From: Streptomyces spiramenti
GTDB lineage: Bacteria > Actinomycetota > Actinomycetes > Streptomycetales > Streptomycetaceae
Assembly: GCF_012034385.1 (NCBI RefSeq)
Contig: NZ_JAAVJB010000005.1
Span: 1-64,000, forward strand
Length of the DNA: 64,000 bases
Direction: 5' to 3'
Notes under the pieces: generated by a model
Told to the model about the DNA's origin: nothing
Databases searched by the model: none
The model's input: the letters and a program-made list of their open reading frames with translations, nothing else
Position numbers and translations under genes: made by a program
Shown: positions 45,279 through 58,601 of the stretch, piece by piece
Position numbering within the stretch: the stretch's first letter is position 1
Layout of the letters: every line of letters starts with the position of its first letter

Positions 45279-46376
45279 ATGTCCGAGGTACACGCGGCAC
45301 GGCGCGCGGCACTGCGCGCCCACTGTTCCCCGGGTGACGGCACGGCGCTGCTGATCTCCCGTCCCGCCAACCTCCGCTACCTGGTCGGTGCGGTGCCCGC
45401 CCACGCGGCGCTGTTGCTGACGCCCGGCGGTGAGGACGTCCTCGTCGGCGGCGGGGGCGCGTCCCGGCCCGGGGCACCGGACGACACCCTGCGGCTGCTC
45501 GCCGTCGACGGTGACACGGACCCCGCGGCCACCGCGGCCGTCCTCGCGGCCCGCGGCGGGGCCGCCTCGCTCGCCGTCGAGGAGCATCACCTGACGGTGG
45601 CGCGGTACCGCGCCGTCCGCGCGGCGGGCGGCGGCCTGCCCCTCGGTGACCTCGCGCGGGCGGTGGAACACCGCCGACTGGTCAAGGACGAGGCGGAGAT
45701 CGCCGCGCTGCGCACCGCCGCGGAGATCACCGACCGGGCACTGGGCGAACTTCTGGAGTCCATCCTCGTCGGCCGCACCGAGCGCCACCTCGCCCTGGAG
45801 CTGGAGCGGCGCCTGGTGGACCACGGCGCGGACGGTGCCGCGTTCCCCACCTCGGTGGCGACCGGCGCCAACTCCGGCACCGCCGGGCACCGTCCGACCG
45901 ATCGGCGGGTCGAGGAGGGCGACTTCCTCACAGTCCGGCTGGGCGCCCGCTACCGGGGCTACCGCTGCCGGATCGGCCGCACCTTCGTCATCGGCAGCCG
46001 CCCGGCCGACTGGCAGATCGAGTTGTACGAGCTCGTCTTCGCCGCTCAGCGCGCCGCTCGGGAGTCGCTGGCCCCGGGGACGGAGTGCCGTGAGGTCGAC
46101 CGCGCGGCGCGTGCCGTGCTCGACGTCGCGGGCCACGGGGACGCCCTCGGCCCGCTCACGGGGGAGGGGGTAGGGCTCGAAATGGGAGAGGACCCGCGTC
46201 TGGCCCCGGCGGCCATGGGTAGACTGGGCGTTCGTGTGCCGGTCACCGTCGAACCCGGGGTTCACCTCCCGGGCCGGGGCGGGGTCCGGATTGACGACAC
46301 GCTCGTCGTTCGCCCCGTGGCGGACGGCGGACCCGAGCTACTCACCATCACGACCAAGGAACTCCTCGCCCTGTAG
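45279..46376 (+). CDS. M24-fold aminopeptidase P-like protein, probably inactive
   Basis: 365 aa with the creatinase-like N-terminal domain (1-130) and pita-bread C-terminal domain. Of the five metal ligands of M24 peptidases, both Asp positions are Arg (R220 in TVRLGA, R231 in CRIGRT), the His is Glu (E296 in GEGVGL), the first Glu is kept (E325 in TVEPG) and the second is Asp (D339). H204 is kept. It is therefore unlikely to bind two metals or cleave Xaa-Pro bonds. TAGTCT six bases before the ATG suggests leaderless expression. It precedes efp, as in other streptomycetes. Confidence 0.82.
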   Translation: MSEVHAARRAALRAHCSPGDGTALLISRPANLRYLVGAVPAHAALLLTPGGEDVLVGGGGASRPGAPDDTLRLLAVDGDTDPAATAAVLAARGGAASLAVEEHHLTVARYRAVRAAGGGLPLGDLARAVEHRRLVKDEAEIAALRTAAEITDRALGELLESILVGRTERHLALELERRLVDHGADGAAFPTSVATGANSGTAGHRPTDRRVEEGDFLTVRLGARYRGYRCRIGRTFVIGSRPADWQIELYELVFAAQRAARESLAPGTECREVDRAARAVLDVAGHGDALGPLTGEGVGLEMGEDPRLAPAAMGRLGVRVPVTVEPGVHLPGRGGVRIDDTLVVRPVADGGPELLTITTKELLAL

Positions 46377-46442
46377 CTCCGCTCGGGGGTCGGGCGGGAG
46401 CGCCTCCGGTCACCAGCAGCAGCCTCAGGAGATTCCGCGACC

Positions 46443-47009
46443 GTGGCCACAACGAACGACCTCAAGAACGGCATGGTGCTCAAGCTCGACGGGGGCCAGC
46501 TGTGGTCCGTAGTCGAGTTCCAGCACGTCAAGCCCGGCAAGGGCGGCGCCTTCGTCCGCACCAAGCTCAAGAACGTGCTCTCCGGCAAGGTGGTCGACAA
46601 GACCTTCAACGCCGGGACCAAGGTCGAGACGGCCACGGTGGACCGACGCGGCATGCAGTTCTCCTACAAGGACGGTGCCGACTTCGTCTTCATGGACACC
46701 GAGACCTTCGATCAGCTGACCATCACGCCGGAGACGGCCGGCGAGACCGCCAACTACCTCCTCGAGGGCCAGGACTGCACCGTCGCCATCTACGAGGAGA
46801 GCCCGCTCTTCATCGAGCTGCCGGCCTCCGTCGAGCTGGTCATCGAGTACACCGAGCCCGGTGTGCAGGGCGACCGCTCGACCGGTGGCACCAAGCCGGC
46901 GCGGCTGGAGACCGGCTACGAGATCGCGGTGCCGCTCTTCATCACCACCGGTGAGAAGGTCAAGGTCGACACCCGCTCGGGCGAGTACATCGGCCGGGTG
47001 AACAGCTAA
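46443..47009 (+). CDS. efp: Translation elongation factor P
   Basis: 188 aa, three beta-barrel domains. The tip loop is [16 protein letters not shown] with K33 at the apex; this actinobacterial loop type is thought to work without lysine modification, and no epmA/yeiP-type gene is nearby. C-terminus [19 protein letters not shown] is canonical. EF-P relieves stalling at proline runs. nusB follows two bases after the stop. Confidence 0.97.
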   Translation: MATTNDLKNGMVLKLDGGQLWSVVEFQHVKPGKGGAFVRTKLKNVLSGKVVDKTFNAGTKVETATVDRRGMQFSYKDGADFVFMDTETFDQLTITPETAGETANYLLEGQDCTVAIYEESPLFIELPASVELVIEYTEPGVQGDRSTGGTKPARLETGYEIAVPLFITTGEKVKVDTRSGEYIGRVNS

Positions 47010-47011
47010 CC

Positions 47012-47437
47012 GTGGCCGCACGCAGCAAGGCACGCCAGCGCGCGCTCCAGATCCTCTTCGAGGCGGACCAGCGCGGCGCTCCCGTCAACGAGGTCCTCGC
47101 CGACTGGGTGAGGTTGTCGCTGGACGACGACCGCCAGCCCCGGGTCAGCGAGTACACCATGACGCTGGTCGAGGGCTACGCCGAGAACGCAGTCCGCATC
47201 GACGAGCTGCTGTCCACCTACACGGTGGGCTGGCCGCTGGACCGGATGCCGGTGGTCGACCGCAACCTGCTGCGGCTGAGCGCGTACGAGCTGATCTGGC
47301 AGGACGAGACGCCCGACGCCGTCGTCCTCGACGAGGCCGTGCAGCTGGCCAAGGAGTTCTCGACCGACGACTCTCCGGCCTTCGTCAACGGCCTGCTCGG
47401 CCGCTTGAAGGAGCTCAAGCCGACCTTGCGTCGCTGA
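47012..47437 (+). CDS. nusB: Transcription antitermination factor NusB
   Basis: 141 aa all-helical. ARSKARQRALQILFEADQRG carries the boxA RNA-binding face; VVDRNLLRLSAYEL and SPAFVNGLLGRL the C-terminal core. Works with NusE in rRNA antitermination. Directly downstream of efp; a bidirectional terminator separates it from bldD. Confidence 0.95.
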   Translation: MAARSKARQRALQILFEADQRGAPVNEVLADWVRLSLDDDRQPRVSEYTMTLVEGYAENAVRIDELLSTYTVGWPLDRMPVVDRNLLRLSAYELIWQDETPDAVVLDEAVQLAKEFSTDDSPAFVNGLLGRLKELKPTLRR

Positions 47438-47484
47438 GCACCGCCGCCCGCGGACGCAGTACCGCGGCCGGCAGCCGAAACGCC

Positions 47485-47528
47485 GCGGCGGGGCGGGATA
47501 CCGGATCTCCGGTGCCCCGCCCCGCCGC
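47485..47528. terminator. Bidirectional hairpin between nusB and bldD
   Basis: GCGGCGGGGCGGG (47485-47497) pairs with CCCGCCCCGCCGC (47516-47528); inside, ACCGGA pairs with TCCGGT. Confidence 0.8.
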
Positions 47529-47539
47529 GTCGGCGTGTC

Positions 47540-48040
47540 TCAGTTGTCGTCGGTCTGCACGGCGCGCCGCGCGTCCGCGCCGAGCACGCCCCAGCTGATG
47601 AGCTGCTCTGTCAGCACCGAGGGTGACTGGTCGTAGATGACCGCCAGGGTGCGGAGGTCGTCCTGACGGATCGAGAGAACCTTGCCGTTGTAGTCGCCGC
47701 GCTGGCTCTGGATGGTCGCGGCGTAGCGCTGGAGCGGTCCGGCCTTCTCGGCGGGGACGTGAGCGAGGCGCTCCAGGTCGAGCACGAGCTTGGGCGGCGG
47801 CTCGGCCGCGCCCCCGGGGGTGGTGCCCGGCAGGAGCTCCTGCACCGGCACCCCGTAGAAGTCGGCCAGCTCGGCCAGGCGCTGCACGGTGACCGCACGG
47901 TCGCCACGCTCGTAGCTGCCCACCACGACCGCCTTCCAGCGGCCCTGGGACTTCTCTTCGACCCCGTGCAGGGAGAGGCCCTGCTGAGTCCGGATGGCCC
48001 GGAGCTTGGCCCCGAGCTGTTTGGCGTATTCGCTGGACAT
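47540..48040 (-). CDS. bldD: Developmental master regulator BldD
   Basis: 166 aa. N-terminal XRE-type helix-turn-helix (about 10-70; QQGLSLHGVEEKS, VVGSYERGDRAV) and a C-terminal domain whose c-di-GMP signature is intact: R114-G115-D116 and, after eight residues, R125-Q126-D127-D128. In Streptomyces the BldD dimer joined by tetrameric c-di-GMP represses sporulation genes during vegetative growth. The residue numbering agrees with the S. coelicolor protein as I remember it. A consensus BldD operator covers its own promoter. Confidence 0.97.
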   Translation of the reverse strand: MSSEYAKQLGAKLRAIRTQQGLSLHGVEEKSQGRWKAVVVGSYERGDRAVTVQRLAELADFYGVPVQELLPGTTPGGAAEPPPKLVLDLERLAHVPAEKAGPLQRYAATIQSQRGDYNGKVLSIRQDDLRTLAVIYDQSPSVLTEQLISWGVLGADARRAVQTDDN

Positions 48041-48063
48041 GTGACTCCCCGGAAAGCTGATCT

Positions 48064-48078
48064 GTAACCCAGTGTGAG
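48064..48078. promoter_or_regulatory. BldD box (autoregulatory operator)
   Basis: GTAACCCAGTGTGAG matches the published consensus NTNACNCWGNGTNAN at every fixed position. It overlaps the -10 and transcription start zone of bldD, 24 bases before its ATG. Confidence 0.88.
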
Positions 48079-48105
48079 GTTACGCAGCGTGATGGGAGCC
48101 GTCAA
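48077..48105 (-). promoter_or_regulatory. bldD promoter
   Basis: On the minus strand TTGACG (48100-48105) and TAACCT (48077-48082) are 17 bases apart. The BldD box begins inside the -10. Confidence 0.75.
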
Positions 48106-48241
48106 GCGGAGAGGGTTCCCGAATGCTCTGACCAGGGCTGATACCGGCGCATCCGGGGGCGCTGCTATGCTGCCGGGCAGGTGTGGCGGATGCCTGCCGG
48201 CCCCGGCCGGAAACCGTCCGTCGGCACCGAACGCCAGGCGT

Positions 48242-48276
48242 CCTTTAAGACCCGTCCAGAGAGGCGGGGAAGGAGG
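48242..48276 (+). promoter_or_regulatory. PyrR-binding RNA hairpin including the pyrR ribosome binding site
   Basis: The upper stem CCCG/CGGG (48251-48254, 48265-48268) displays the loop TCCAGAGAGG, the core of the PyrR-binding consensus. The lower stem CCTT (48242-48245) pairs with AAGG (48270-48273), which is part of the AAGGAGG ribosome binding site, with an unpaired TAAGA side. Stabilisation by PyrR-UMP would hide the site and repress the pyr operon. A -10-like TATGCT at 48166 would give a leader of about 110 bases. Confidence 0.8.
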
Positions 48277-48286
48277 TCCGATTCGT

Positions 48287-48853
48287 ATGGACGCAACCCA
48301 ACCGCCGCCCCGCTCCGTGCTGGAGGCGCCGGACATCGCGCGGGTCCTGACCCGCATCGCCCACGAGATCGTCGAGCGCGCCAAGGGCGCGGACGACGTG
48401 GTCCTGCTGGGCATCCCCACCCGCGGCGTGCACCTCGCCCACCGGCTGGCCGCCAAGCTGCACGACGTCACCGGGGGACCGGTGCCCGTGGGCTCCCTCG
48501 ACATCACGATGTACCGCGACGACCTGCGGCTACGTCCCGCGCGGGCGTTGGCGCGGACCGAGATCCCCGCCGAGGGGGTGGACGGCCGGCTGGTCGTCCT
48601 CGTCGACGACGTCCTCTTCTCCGGGCGCACGATCCGCGCCGCGTTGGACGCCCTGGGCGACATCGGCCGCCCCCGCGCCGTGCAGCTGGCGGTGCTCGTG
48701 GACCGTGGCCACCGCCGGCTCCCGATCCGTGCCGACTACGTCGGGAAGAACCTTCCGACCTCGTTGCGCGAGACGGTCCGGGTCCAGCTCGCGGAGGAGG
48801 ACGGCCGGGACGGCGTGCTCCTCGGGCGCGACGAGCCGGCCGGCGAGGGCTGA
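48287..48853 (+). CDS. pyrR: Pyrimidine operon RNA-binding regulator/uracil phosphoribosyltransferase PyrR
   Basis: 188 aa phosphoribosyltransferase-fold regulator. PRPP loop [41 protein letters not shown] and [12 protein letters not shown] are hallmarks. It binds pyr mRNA when UMP is high. It heads the pyrimidine operon, preceded by its own binding hairpin. A 126-base gap separates it from pyrB. Confidence 0.95.
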   Translation: MDATQPPPRSVLEAPDIARVLTRIAHEIVERAKGADDVVLLGIPTRGVHLAHRLAAKLHDVTGGPVPVGSLDITMYRDDLRLRPARALARTEIPAEGVDGRLVVLVDDVLFSGRTIRAALDALGDIGRPRAVQLAVLVDRGHRRLPIRADYVGKNLPTSLRETVRVQLAEEDGRDGVLLGRDEPAGEG

Positions 48854-48979
48854 GAAGCACGCGCCGTGTCCCCGGTGCCCGCACCGCGGGCGGGCCCGGC
48901 TCCGCCGTGCCCCCGTAACGGCTCCCACCTCCCCTGATCGACGTCTGCCCGAATCTCCACGGAAGGCCCCTGGCAACAG

Positions 48980-50029
48980 ATGAAGCACCACCTCATCTCG
49001 GCCGCCGACCTCACCCGCGACGACGCGGTGATGGTCCTGGACACCGCGCAGGAACTGGCCCGGCTCGCCGACCGGCCGATCAAGAAGCTCCCGACGCTCC
49101 GCGGTCGCACCGTGGTGAACCTGTTCTTCGAGGACTCCACCCGGACCCGCATCTCCTTCGAGGCCGCCGCCAAGCGGCTCTCCGCGGACGTCATCAACTT
49201 CTCCGCCAAGGGCTCCTCCGTCTCCAAGGGCGAGTCCCTGAAGGACACCGCCCTCACGCTGGAGGCCATGGGTGCCGACGCGGTCGTCATCCGGCATCAC
49301 GACTCCGGGGCGCCGCACCGGCTGGCCACCTCCGGCTGGATCGGCGGCAGCGTCGTCAACGCGGGCGACGGGACCCACGAGCACCCCACCCAGGCGCTGC
49401 TCGACGCGTTCACGCTGCGTCACCGACTGGCCGGTGGTGGTGACGGGGTCGGCCGAGATCTGACAGGGCGTCACATCACCATCGTCGGCGACATACTGCA
49501 CAGCAGGGTCGCCCGCTCCAACGTCCTCCTGCTGACGACGCTGGGAGCCGAGGTCACCGTGGTGGCCCCGCCCACCCTGATCCCGATCGGCTCCGAGGGC
49601 TGGCCGTGCGCGGTCTCCTACGACCTCGACGCGGTCCTCCCCAGCACCGACGCGGTCATGATGCTGCGCGTCCAGCGTGAGCGGATGACCGCCGCCTACT
49701 TCCCGACCGAGCGGGAGTACGCCCGCCGCTACGGCCTGAACGGCGAGCGGATGGCCGCCATGCCCGAGCACGCCGTCGTGCTGCACCCGGGTCCGATGAA
49801 CCGCGGCATGGAGATCACCGCCGAGGTCGCCGACTCGCCGCGCTGCACCGCTGTGGAACAGGTCACCAACGGCGTCTCGGTCCGGATGGCGGTGCTGTAC
49901 CTGCTGCTCGGCGGGGCCCCCGCGAGTCCCGCGCCGCCCACGGCAGCCGCGCCCGCCGCCGCTCCCACCAACACCGCACCCACCGCCACCGCACCCGGCG
50001 CCGCCGGGGAAGCCGAGGAGAACCAGTGA
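48980..50029 (+). CDS. pyrB: Aspartate carbamoyltransferase catalytic chain
   Basis: 349 aa. Carbamoyl-phosphate loop [12 protein letters not shown] (S53-R57), the aspartate block HPTQALLD and LHPGPMNRG. No pyrI is present. The last 35 residues are an Ala/Pro/Thr-rich tail not found in most homologues. Second step of UMP synthesis. Coupled to pyrC by GTGA overlap. Confidence 0.96.
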   Translation: MKHHLISAADLTRDDAVMVLDTAQELARLADRPIKKLPTLRGRTVVNLFFEDSTRTRISFEAAAKRLSADVINFSAKGSSVSKGESLKDTALTLEAMGADAVVIRHHDSGAPHRLATSGWIGGSVVNAGDGTHEHPTQALLDAFTLRHRLAGGGDGVGRDLTGRHITIVGDILHSRVARSNVLLLTTLGAEVTVVAPPTLIPIGSEGWPCAVSYDLDAVLPSTDAVMMLRVQRERMTAAYFPTEREYARRYGLNGERMAAMPEHAVVLHPGPMNRGMEITAEVADSPRCTAVEQVTNGVSVRMAVLYLLLGGAPASPAPPTAAAPAAAPTNTAPTATAPGAAGEAEENQ

Positions 50030-51318
50030 CCGAAGCCAAGACCCTGATCCGCGGCGCCCGCGTGCTCGGCGGTGAGGAGCGGGACGTCCTCGTCGAGGGC
50101 GGCGTCATCGCCGCTGTGGGCACCGCGCTCGACGCCGGTGACGCCCGTGTCGTCGAGGCCGCCGGGCAGGTCCTCCTCCCGGGACTGGTCGACCTCCACA
50201 CCCACCTGCGCGAGCCGGGCCGCGAGGACTCCGAGACCGTCCTGACCGGCACGCGCGCCGCCGCCTCCGGCGGGTTCACCGCCGTGCACGCCATGGCCAA
50301 CACCTTCCCGGTGGCCGACACCGCGGGCGTGGTCGAGCAGGTCTGGCGGCTGGGCCGGGAGTCCGGCTACTGCGACGTGCAGCCCGTCGGTGCGGTCACC
50401 GTCGGGCTGGAGGGAGCCAAGCTCGCCGAGCTCGGCGCGATGCACGAGTCCGCCGCCGGCGTCCGGGTCTTCTCCGACGACGGCAAGTGCGTCGACGACG
50501 CCGTGATCATGCGCCGGGCGCTGGAGTACGTGAAGGCCTTCGACGGCGTCATCGCCCAGCACGCCCAGGAACCGCGCCTCACCGAGGGCGCCCAGATGAA
50601 CGAGGGCGCGGTCTCCGCCGAGCTGGGCCTCACCGGCTGGCCCGCGGTCGCCGAGGAGTCGATCATCGCCCGCGACGTGCTGCTCGCCGCGCACGTCGGC
50701 TCGCGGGTCCACATCTGCCACCTCTCCACCGCGGGGTCGGTCGACATCGTGCGCTGGGCCAAGTCCAAGGGCTGGGACGTCACCGCCGAGGTCACCCCGC
50801 ACCACCTGCTGCTCACCGACGAACTGGTCCGCTCCTACGACCCCGTCTACAAGGTGAACCCGCCGCTGCGGACCGAGGAGGACGTCCTCGCCCTGCGGGA
50901 GGCCCTCGCCGACGGCACCATCGACTGCGTCGCCACGGACCACGCCCCCCACCCGCAGGAGGACAAGGACTGCGAGTGGGGCGCCGCCGCCATGGGCATG
51001 GTCGGTCTGGAGACCGCCCTGTCCGTGGTGCAGCACACCATGGTCGACACCGGCCTGCTGGACTGGGCCGGCGTCGCCGACCGCATGTCCCACCGGCCCG
51101 CGGCCATCGGCCGTCTCGAAGGCCACGGCCGGCCGGTGGCGGTGGGCGAGCCCGCCAACCTGACCCTCGTCGACCCGGCGCACCGGCAGCCGGTGGATCC
51201 CACCGCCTTCGCCTCGCGCAGCCGCAACACGCCCTACCGCGGTCGCGAGCTGCCGGGCCGGGTCACCCACACCTTCCTGCGCGGGCGCGCGACGCTGGTG
51301 GACGGTGAGCTGGCGTGA
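50026..51318 (+). CDS. pyrC: Dihydroorotase
   Basis: 430 aa class I amidohydrolase. Metal histidines H58 and H60 in [11 protein letters not shown], further ligands in [12 protein letters not shown], and the end block [21 protein letters not shown]. It cyclises carbamoyl aspartate. Coupled at both ends through stop-start overlaps (pyrB and the PH-like gene). Confidence 0.95.
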   Translation: MTEAKTLIRGARVLGGEERDVLVEGGVIAAVGTALDAGDARVVEAAGQVLLPGLVDLHTHLREPGREDSETVLTGTRAAASGGFTAVHAMANTFPVADTAGVVEQVWRLGRESGYCDVQPVGAVTVGLEGAKLAELGAMHESAAGVRVFSDDGKCVDDAVIMRRALEYVKAFDGVIAQHAQEPRLTEGAQMNEGAVSAELGLTGWPAVAEESIIARDVLLAAHVGSRVHICHLSTAGSVDIVRWAKSKGWDVTAEVTPHHLLLTDELVRSYDPVYKVNPPLRTEEDVLALREALADGTIDCVATDHAPHPQEDKDCEWGAAAMGMVGLETALSVVQHTMVDTGLLDWAGVADRMSHRPAAIGRLEGHGRPVAVGEPANLTLVDPAHRQPVDPTAFASRSRNTPYRGRELPGRVTHTFLRGRATLVDGELA

Positions 51319-51962
51319 CCACCCTGAACGCGGCGGTCGCCGCCCCCACCCGCCTCGCCGTCGAACGGCCCGAGATCAACTGGCCCGGCTACATCAGCTG
51401 GACGATCGGCATGATCCTCGTGGTCGTGCTCCTCTACTGGCTGATGCGGCGAGCCTGGCAGCGCCGCGGTGAGGCGCAGGGCGACCTGCCGCCGCTGCCG
51501 CAGGTGCCGGCCGCGACCGGCGTCGTCCACCTCGCCGCCACGGGCCGCTACCACGGCTCGACCACGGCCGGTCAGTGGCTGGACCGCATCATCGCCCGCG
51601 GCCTGGGCACCCGCAGCCGCGCCGACCTCAGCCTCACCGACGAGGGTCTGCTGGTCGACCGGCCCGGCGCCAGCTCGTTCTTCGTGCCCACCGCCCGACT
51701 CCACGGGGCCAGGCTGGACAAGGCCATCGCAGGCAAGGTCCTCACTGAGGGCGGCCTGCTCGTCATCACCTGGGAGCACGGCGGCCGACAGCTCGACTCC
51801 GGCTTCCGGTTCGACCAGGCCGGCGAGCACCCCGCCTGGGTGGAGGCGATCAACGCCGCGTCCGTCGCCACCACCGGTACCCCCGCCGCCACCTCCTCCG
51901 CCGACACCTCCCGCGCCGGCGACGGAGCCGCGCTCCCGCACCACCAGGAAGGCGCATCGTGA
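51315..51962 (+). CDS. PH-like domain membrane protein embedded in the pyr operon
   Basis: 215 aa. A single span (about 27-47, [20 protein letters not shown]) is followed by a beta-rich PH-like domain (about 70-175; [28 protein letters not shown]) and a Thr/Ala-rich tail. No enzyme residues are recognised. Stop-start overlaps with both pyrC and carA mean it is translated as part of the pyrimidine operon. Role unknown. Confidence 0.8.
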   Translation: MTTLNAAVAAPTRLAVERPEINWPGYISWTIGMILVVVLLYWLMRRAWQRRGEAQGDLPPLPQVPAATGVVHLAATGRYHGSTTAGQWLDRIIARGLGTRSRADLSLTDEGLLVDRPGASSFFVPTARLHGARLDKAIAGKVLTEGGLLVITWEHGGRQLDSGFRFDQAGEHPAWVEAINAASVATTGTPAATSSADTSRAGDGAALPHHQEGAS

Positions 51963-53081
51963 CCTCCGTACCCGCGTCCCCCGCCACACTCGTCCTGGAG
52001 GACGGCCGCACGTTCGCGGGCCGCTCCTACGGCGCCGTCGGCCAGACCCTCGGCGAGGCCGTCTTCTCCACCGGCATGACCGGCTACCAGGAGACGCTGA
52101 CCGACCCCTCCTACCACCGCCAGGTGGTCGTCATGACCGCCCCGCACATCGGCAACACCGGCGTCAACGACGAGGACCCCGAGTCCCGCCGGATCTGGGT
52201 CGCCGGCTACGTCGTCCGCGACCCCGCCCGCCGCCACTCCAACTGGCGCGCCAGCCGCGGCCTCGGCGAGGAACTCGCCGCCCAGGGCGTCGTCGGCATC
52301 AGCGGCGTGGACACCCGCGCCCTCACCCGCCACCTGCGGGAGCGCGGCGCCATGCGCGTCGGCATCTTCTCCGGCGACGCGCTCGCCGACCACGCCGTCC
52401 TGCTGGAGCGGGTGCGCTCCGCGCCGCAGATGGCAGGCGCCGATCTCGCCGCCGAGGTCTCGACCACCGAGCCGTACACGGTGCCCGCGATCGGCGAGAA
52501 GAAGTACACCGTCGCCGCGATCGACCTCGGCATCAAGGGCATGACCCCGCAGCGGATGGCGGAGCGCGGCATCGAGGTCCACGTCCTGCCGGCCACCACC
52601 ACACCGGAGCAGATCTACGCCCTCGACCCCGACGGCGTGTTCTTCTCCAACGGCCCCGGCGACCCCGCCACCGCCGACCACCCCGTGGCACTGATGCGCG
52701 GCGTGCTGGAACGTTCCACCCCGCTGTTCGGCATCTGCTTCGGCAACCAGATCCTCGGCCGCGCCCTCGGTTTCGGCACCTTCAAGCTGAAGTACGGCCA
52801 CCGCGGCATCAACCAGCCGGTCAAGGACCGCGCCACCGGCAAGGTCGAGGTCACCGCCCACAACCACGGCTTCGCCGTGGACGCCCCGCTGAACCGCGTC
52901 AGCGACACGCCGTACGGCCGGGCCGAGGTCTCCCACGTCTGCCTCAACGACGACGTCGTCGAGGGGCTGCGCCTGCTGGACCGTCCCGCGTTCAGTGTCC
53001 AGTACCACCCCGAGGCGGCGGCCGGCCCGCACGACGCGGCCTACCTGTTCGACCGCTTCGTCTCCCTGATGGAGGACCAGC

Positions 53082-53089
<8 letters not shown>
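51959..53089 (+). CDS. carA: Carbamoyl-phosphate synthase small (glutaminase) subunit
   Basis: 376 aa. N-terminal interaction domain (1-180), then class I amidotransferase with nucleophile C260 in [13 protein letters not shown] and the His/Glu pair in QYHPEA. Supplies ammonia to CarB. Overlaps the preceding gene by four bases and carB by eight. Confidence 0.96.
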
Positions 53090-56405
<3,316 letters not shown>

Positions 56406-56417
56406 GAAGGACCGCCC

Positions 56418-57620
56418 ATGCCCACCCCACCGGGCGCAGGCGCCCCCCGCACCACGGCACCCGCCGTGGCGCGGGGCGGCGACCGCGCCACCGCCCACCC
56501 CGGCTACCGGCTGCTCTTCCGCACCGTGTTCCGCCGGATGGACCCCGAACGCGCCCACCACCTGGCCTTCGGCGCGATGCGTGCCGTCGCCCGGGTGCCG
56601 CTGGTCCGCCGTGCCGTCTCCCGCATCCTCGCCCCCCGCCCGGCCGAACTGCGGGTGCGGGCGCTCGGTCTGGACCTGCCCGGGCCGCTGGGGCTCGCCG
56701 CGGGGTTCGACAAGAACGCCACCGGCATCGACGCCCTGACCATGGCCGGCTTCGACTTCGTCGAGGTCGGCACCGTCACCGGCGAGGGGCAGCCAGGCAA
56801 CCCCGCGCCGCGGCTGTTCCGCCTCCCCGACGACCGCGCGCTGGTCAACCGGATGGGCTTCAACAACGACGGCTCCGCGGTGGTGGCCCGCCGCCTCGCG
56901 GACCGTCGACCGGCCTTCGACGCCCGGCTCGGCGTCAACATCGGCAAGACCAAGGCCGTTCCCGAGGCGGAGGCCGCGGCCGACTACGTCACCTCCACCG
57001 AGCGCCTCGCCCCCCATGCGGGGTACCTCGTGGTCAACGTCAGCTCGCCCAACACGCCGGGCCTGCGGAACCTCCAGGCCACCGAGCACCTGCGTCCGCT
57101 GCTCTCGGCCGTCCGGGCGGCGGCGGACCGGGTGGGCGGGCCGGGCGGGCGGCGCGTGCCGCTGCTGGTGAAGATCGCCCCCGACCTCGCCGACGAGGAC
57201 GTCGACGCCGTCGCCGACCTAGCCCTCGAACTGGGGCTGGACGGCATTATCGCCACCAACACCACGATCGCCCGCACCGGCCTGGCCACCCCGGCCGGCC
57301 GCGTCGCGGAGATCGGGGCGGGCGGCCTCTCCGGCGCGCCGGTGCGCGACCGTTCCCTGGAGGTGCTGCGGCGCCTCCATGCCCGCACGGGCGACCGCCT
57401 CACCCTGGTGGGGGTCGGCGGCATCGAGACCGCCGACGACGCCTGGGAACGCATCCTCGCGGGGGCGACCCTCGTCCAGGGGTACAGCTCCTACATCTAC
57501 CGCGGGCCCTTCTGGCCGCGCGCGGTGCGCCGAGGGCTGGCGGAGCGATTGCGGCAGAGCCCCTACCGGACGCTGGCCGACGCGGTCGGCGCCGACAACC
57601 GGAAGGCGGGCACCCCGTGA
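56418..57620 (+). CDS. pyrD: Quinone-dependent dihydroorotate dehydrogenase (class 2)
   Basis: 400 aa. Membrane-associating N-terminus, then the FMN barrel with [25 protein letters not shown], catalytic serine in [15 protein letters not shown], and LVKIAPDL. Class 2 enzymes pass electrons to menaquinone. The first 30 residues are Ala/Pro-rich and variable. GAAGGA precedes the ATG; pyrF is coupled by GTGA. Confidence 0.95.
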   Translation: MPTPPGAGAPRTTAPAVARGGDRATAHPGYRLLFRTVFRRMDPERAHHLAFGAMRAVARVPLVRRAVSRILAPRPAELRVRALGLDLPGPLGLAAGFDKNATGIDALTMAGFDFVEVGTVTGEGQPGNPAPRLFRLPDDRALVNRMGFNNDGSAVVARRLADRRPAFDARLGVNIGKTKAVPEAEAAADYVTSTERLAPHAGYLVVNVSSPNTPGLRNLQATEHLRPLLSAVRAAADRVGGPGGRRVPLLVKIAPDLADEDVDAVADLALELGLDGIIATNTTIARTGLATPAGRVAEIGAGGLSGAPVRDRSLEVLRRLHARTGDRLTLVGVGGIETADDAWERILAGATLVQGYSSYIYRGPFWPRAVRRGLAERLRQSPYRTLADAVGADNRKAGTP

Positions 57621-58537
57621 CCGAGACGCCCGCCCCGCCGCGCCCCGCCGCCACGCCCTTCGGCGAGCGACTGCGGGCCGCCACCGCCGCCCGCGGCCCG
57701 CTGTGCGTCGGCGTGGACCCGCACGCCGGCCTGCTGCGGGAATGGGGACTCGGCGAGGACATCGGCGGGCTGGAGCGCTTCTGCGGCACCGTCACCGAGG
57801 CACTCGCCGACAAGGTCGCGGTGGTCAAGCCGCAGTCTGCGTTCTTCGAGCGCTTCGGCTCCCGCGGGATCGCCGTGCTGGAGCGGACCGTGGCCGACTT
57901 CCGGGCGGCGGGCGCGCTGGTCCTGCTGGACGTCAAGCGCGGCGACATCGGCTCCACCATGGGCGCCTACGCGGACGCGTACCTCGACCCCGCCGCGCCG
58001 CTGTTCTCCGACGCCGTGACCCTCTCGCCCTACCTGGGGTTCGAGGCACTGCGGCCGGCGCTGGACCTGGCGCGGGCCTCCGGCTCCGGCGTGTTCGTGC
58101 TCGCACGGACCTCCAACCCCGAGGGCGGCCCGCTGCAGCGGGCCCGGTGCGCCGACGGCCGGGGTGTCGCCGCCGACGTGCTCGCGCGGCTGGCGCGCGA
58201 GAACGCGGCGACCGCCGCCGGGTCGCCGTTCGGCTCCTTCGGCGCCGTCGTCGGCGCGACCCTCGCCGGTGTCCCCGGCGGTGTCGGCGCCCACGAGGGT
58301 GACGGCGGTGACGGCGGACTGACCCACGCGGACCTGGACATCGGCGGTCCGCTGCTGCTGCCCGGGCTCGGCGCGCAGGGCGCCCGTCCGGAGGACCTTC
58401 CCGCCCTCCTGGGGCCCGCGCTCCCGGCGGCGCTGCCGAGCGTCAGCAGGGACGTGCTGCGCCACGGTCCCGACCGCGGCGCGCTGCGGTCCGCCACCGA
58501 CCGCTGGATCGGCGAGCTGGCCGCCGTCATCGGCTGA
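57617..58537 (+). CDS. pyrF: Orotidine 5'-phosphate decarboxylase
   Basis: 306 aa, the longer actinobacterial (type 2) form. [28 protein letters not shown] and the catalytic [13 protein letters not shown] are present. Converts OMP to UMP and ends the operon; a hairpin follows 26 bases later. Confidence 0.93.
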   Translation: MTETPAPPRPAATPFGERLRAATAARGPLCVGVDPHAGLLREWGLGEDIGGLERFCGTVTEALADKVAVVKPQSAFFERFGSRGIAVLERTVADFRAAGALVLLDVKRGDIGSTMGAYADAYLDPAAPLFSDAVTLSPYLGFEALRPALDLARASGSGVFVLARTSNPEGGPLQRARCADGRGVAADVLARLARENAATAAGSPFGSFGAVVGATLAGVPGGVGAHEGDGGDGGLTHADLDIGGPLLLPGLGAQGARPEDLPALLGPALPAALPSVSRDVLRHGPDRGALRSATDRWIGELAAVIG

Positions 58538-58562
58538 CCCCGCCGGCCCCTCTCGGGCACCG

Positions 58563-58601
58563 CGTCCGCGCCCCGCCGCCCGCTGCGGAGGGGCGCGGAC
58601 G
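58563..58601 (+). terminator. 12-bp hairpin ending the pyr operon
   Basis: CGTCCGCGCCCC (58563-58574) pairs exactly with GGGGCGCGGACG (58590-58601). Confidence 0.7.
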
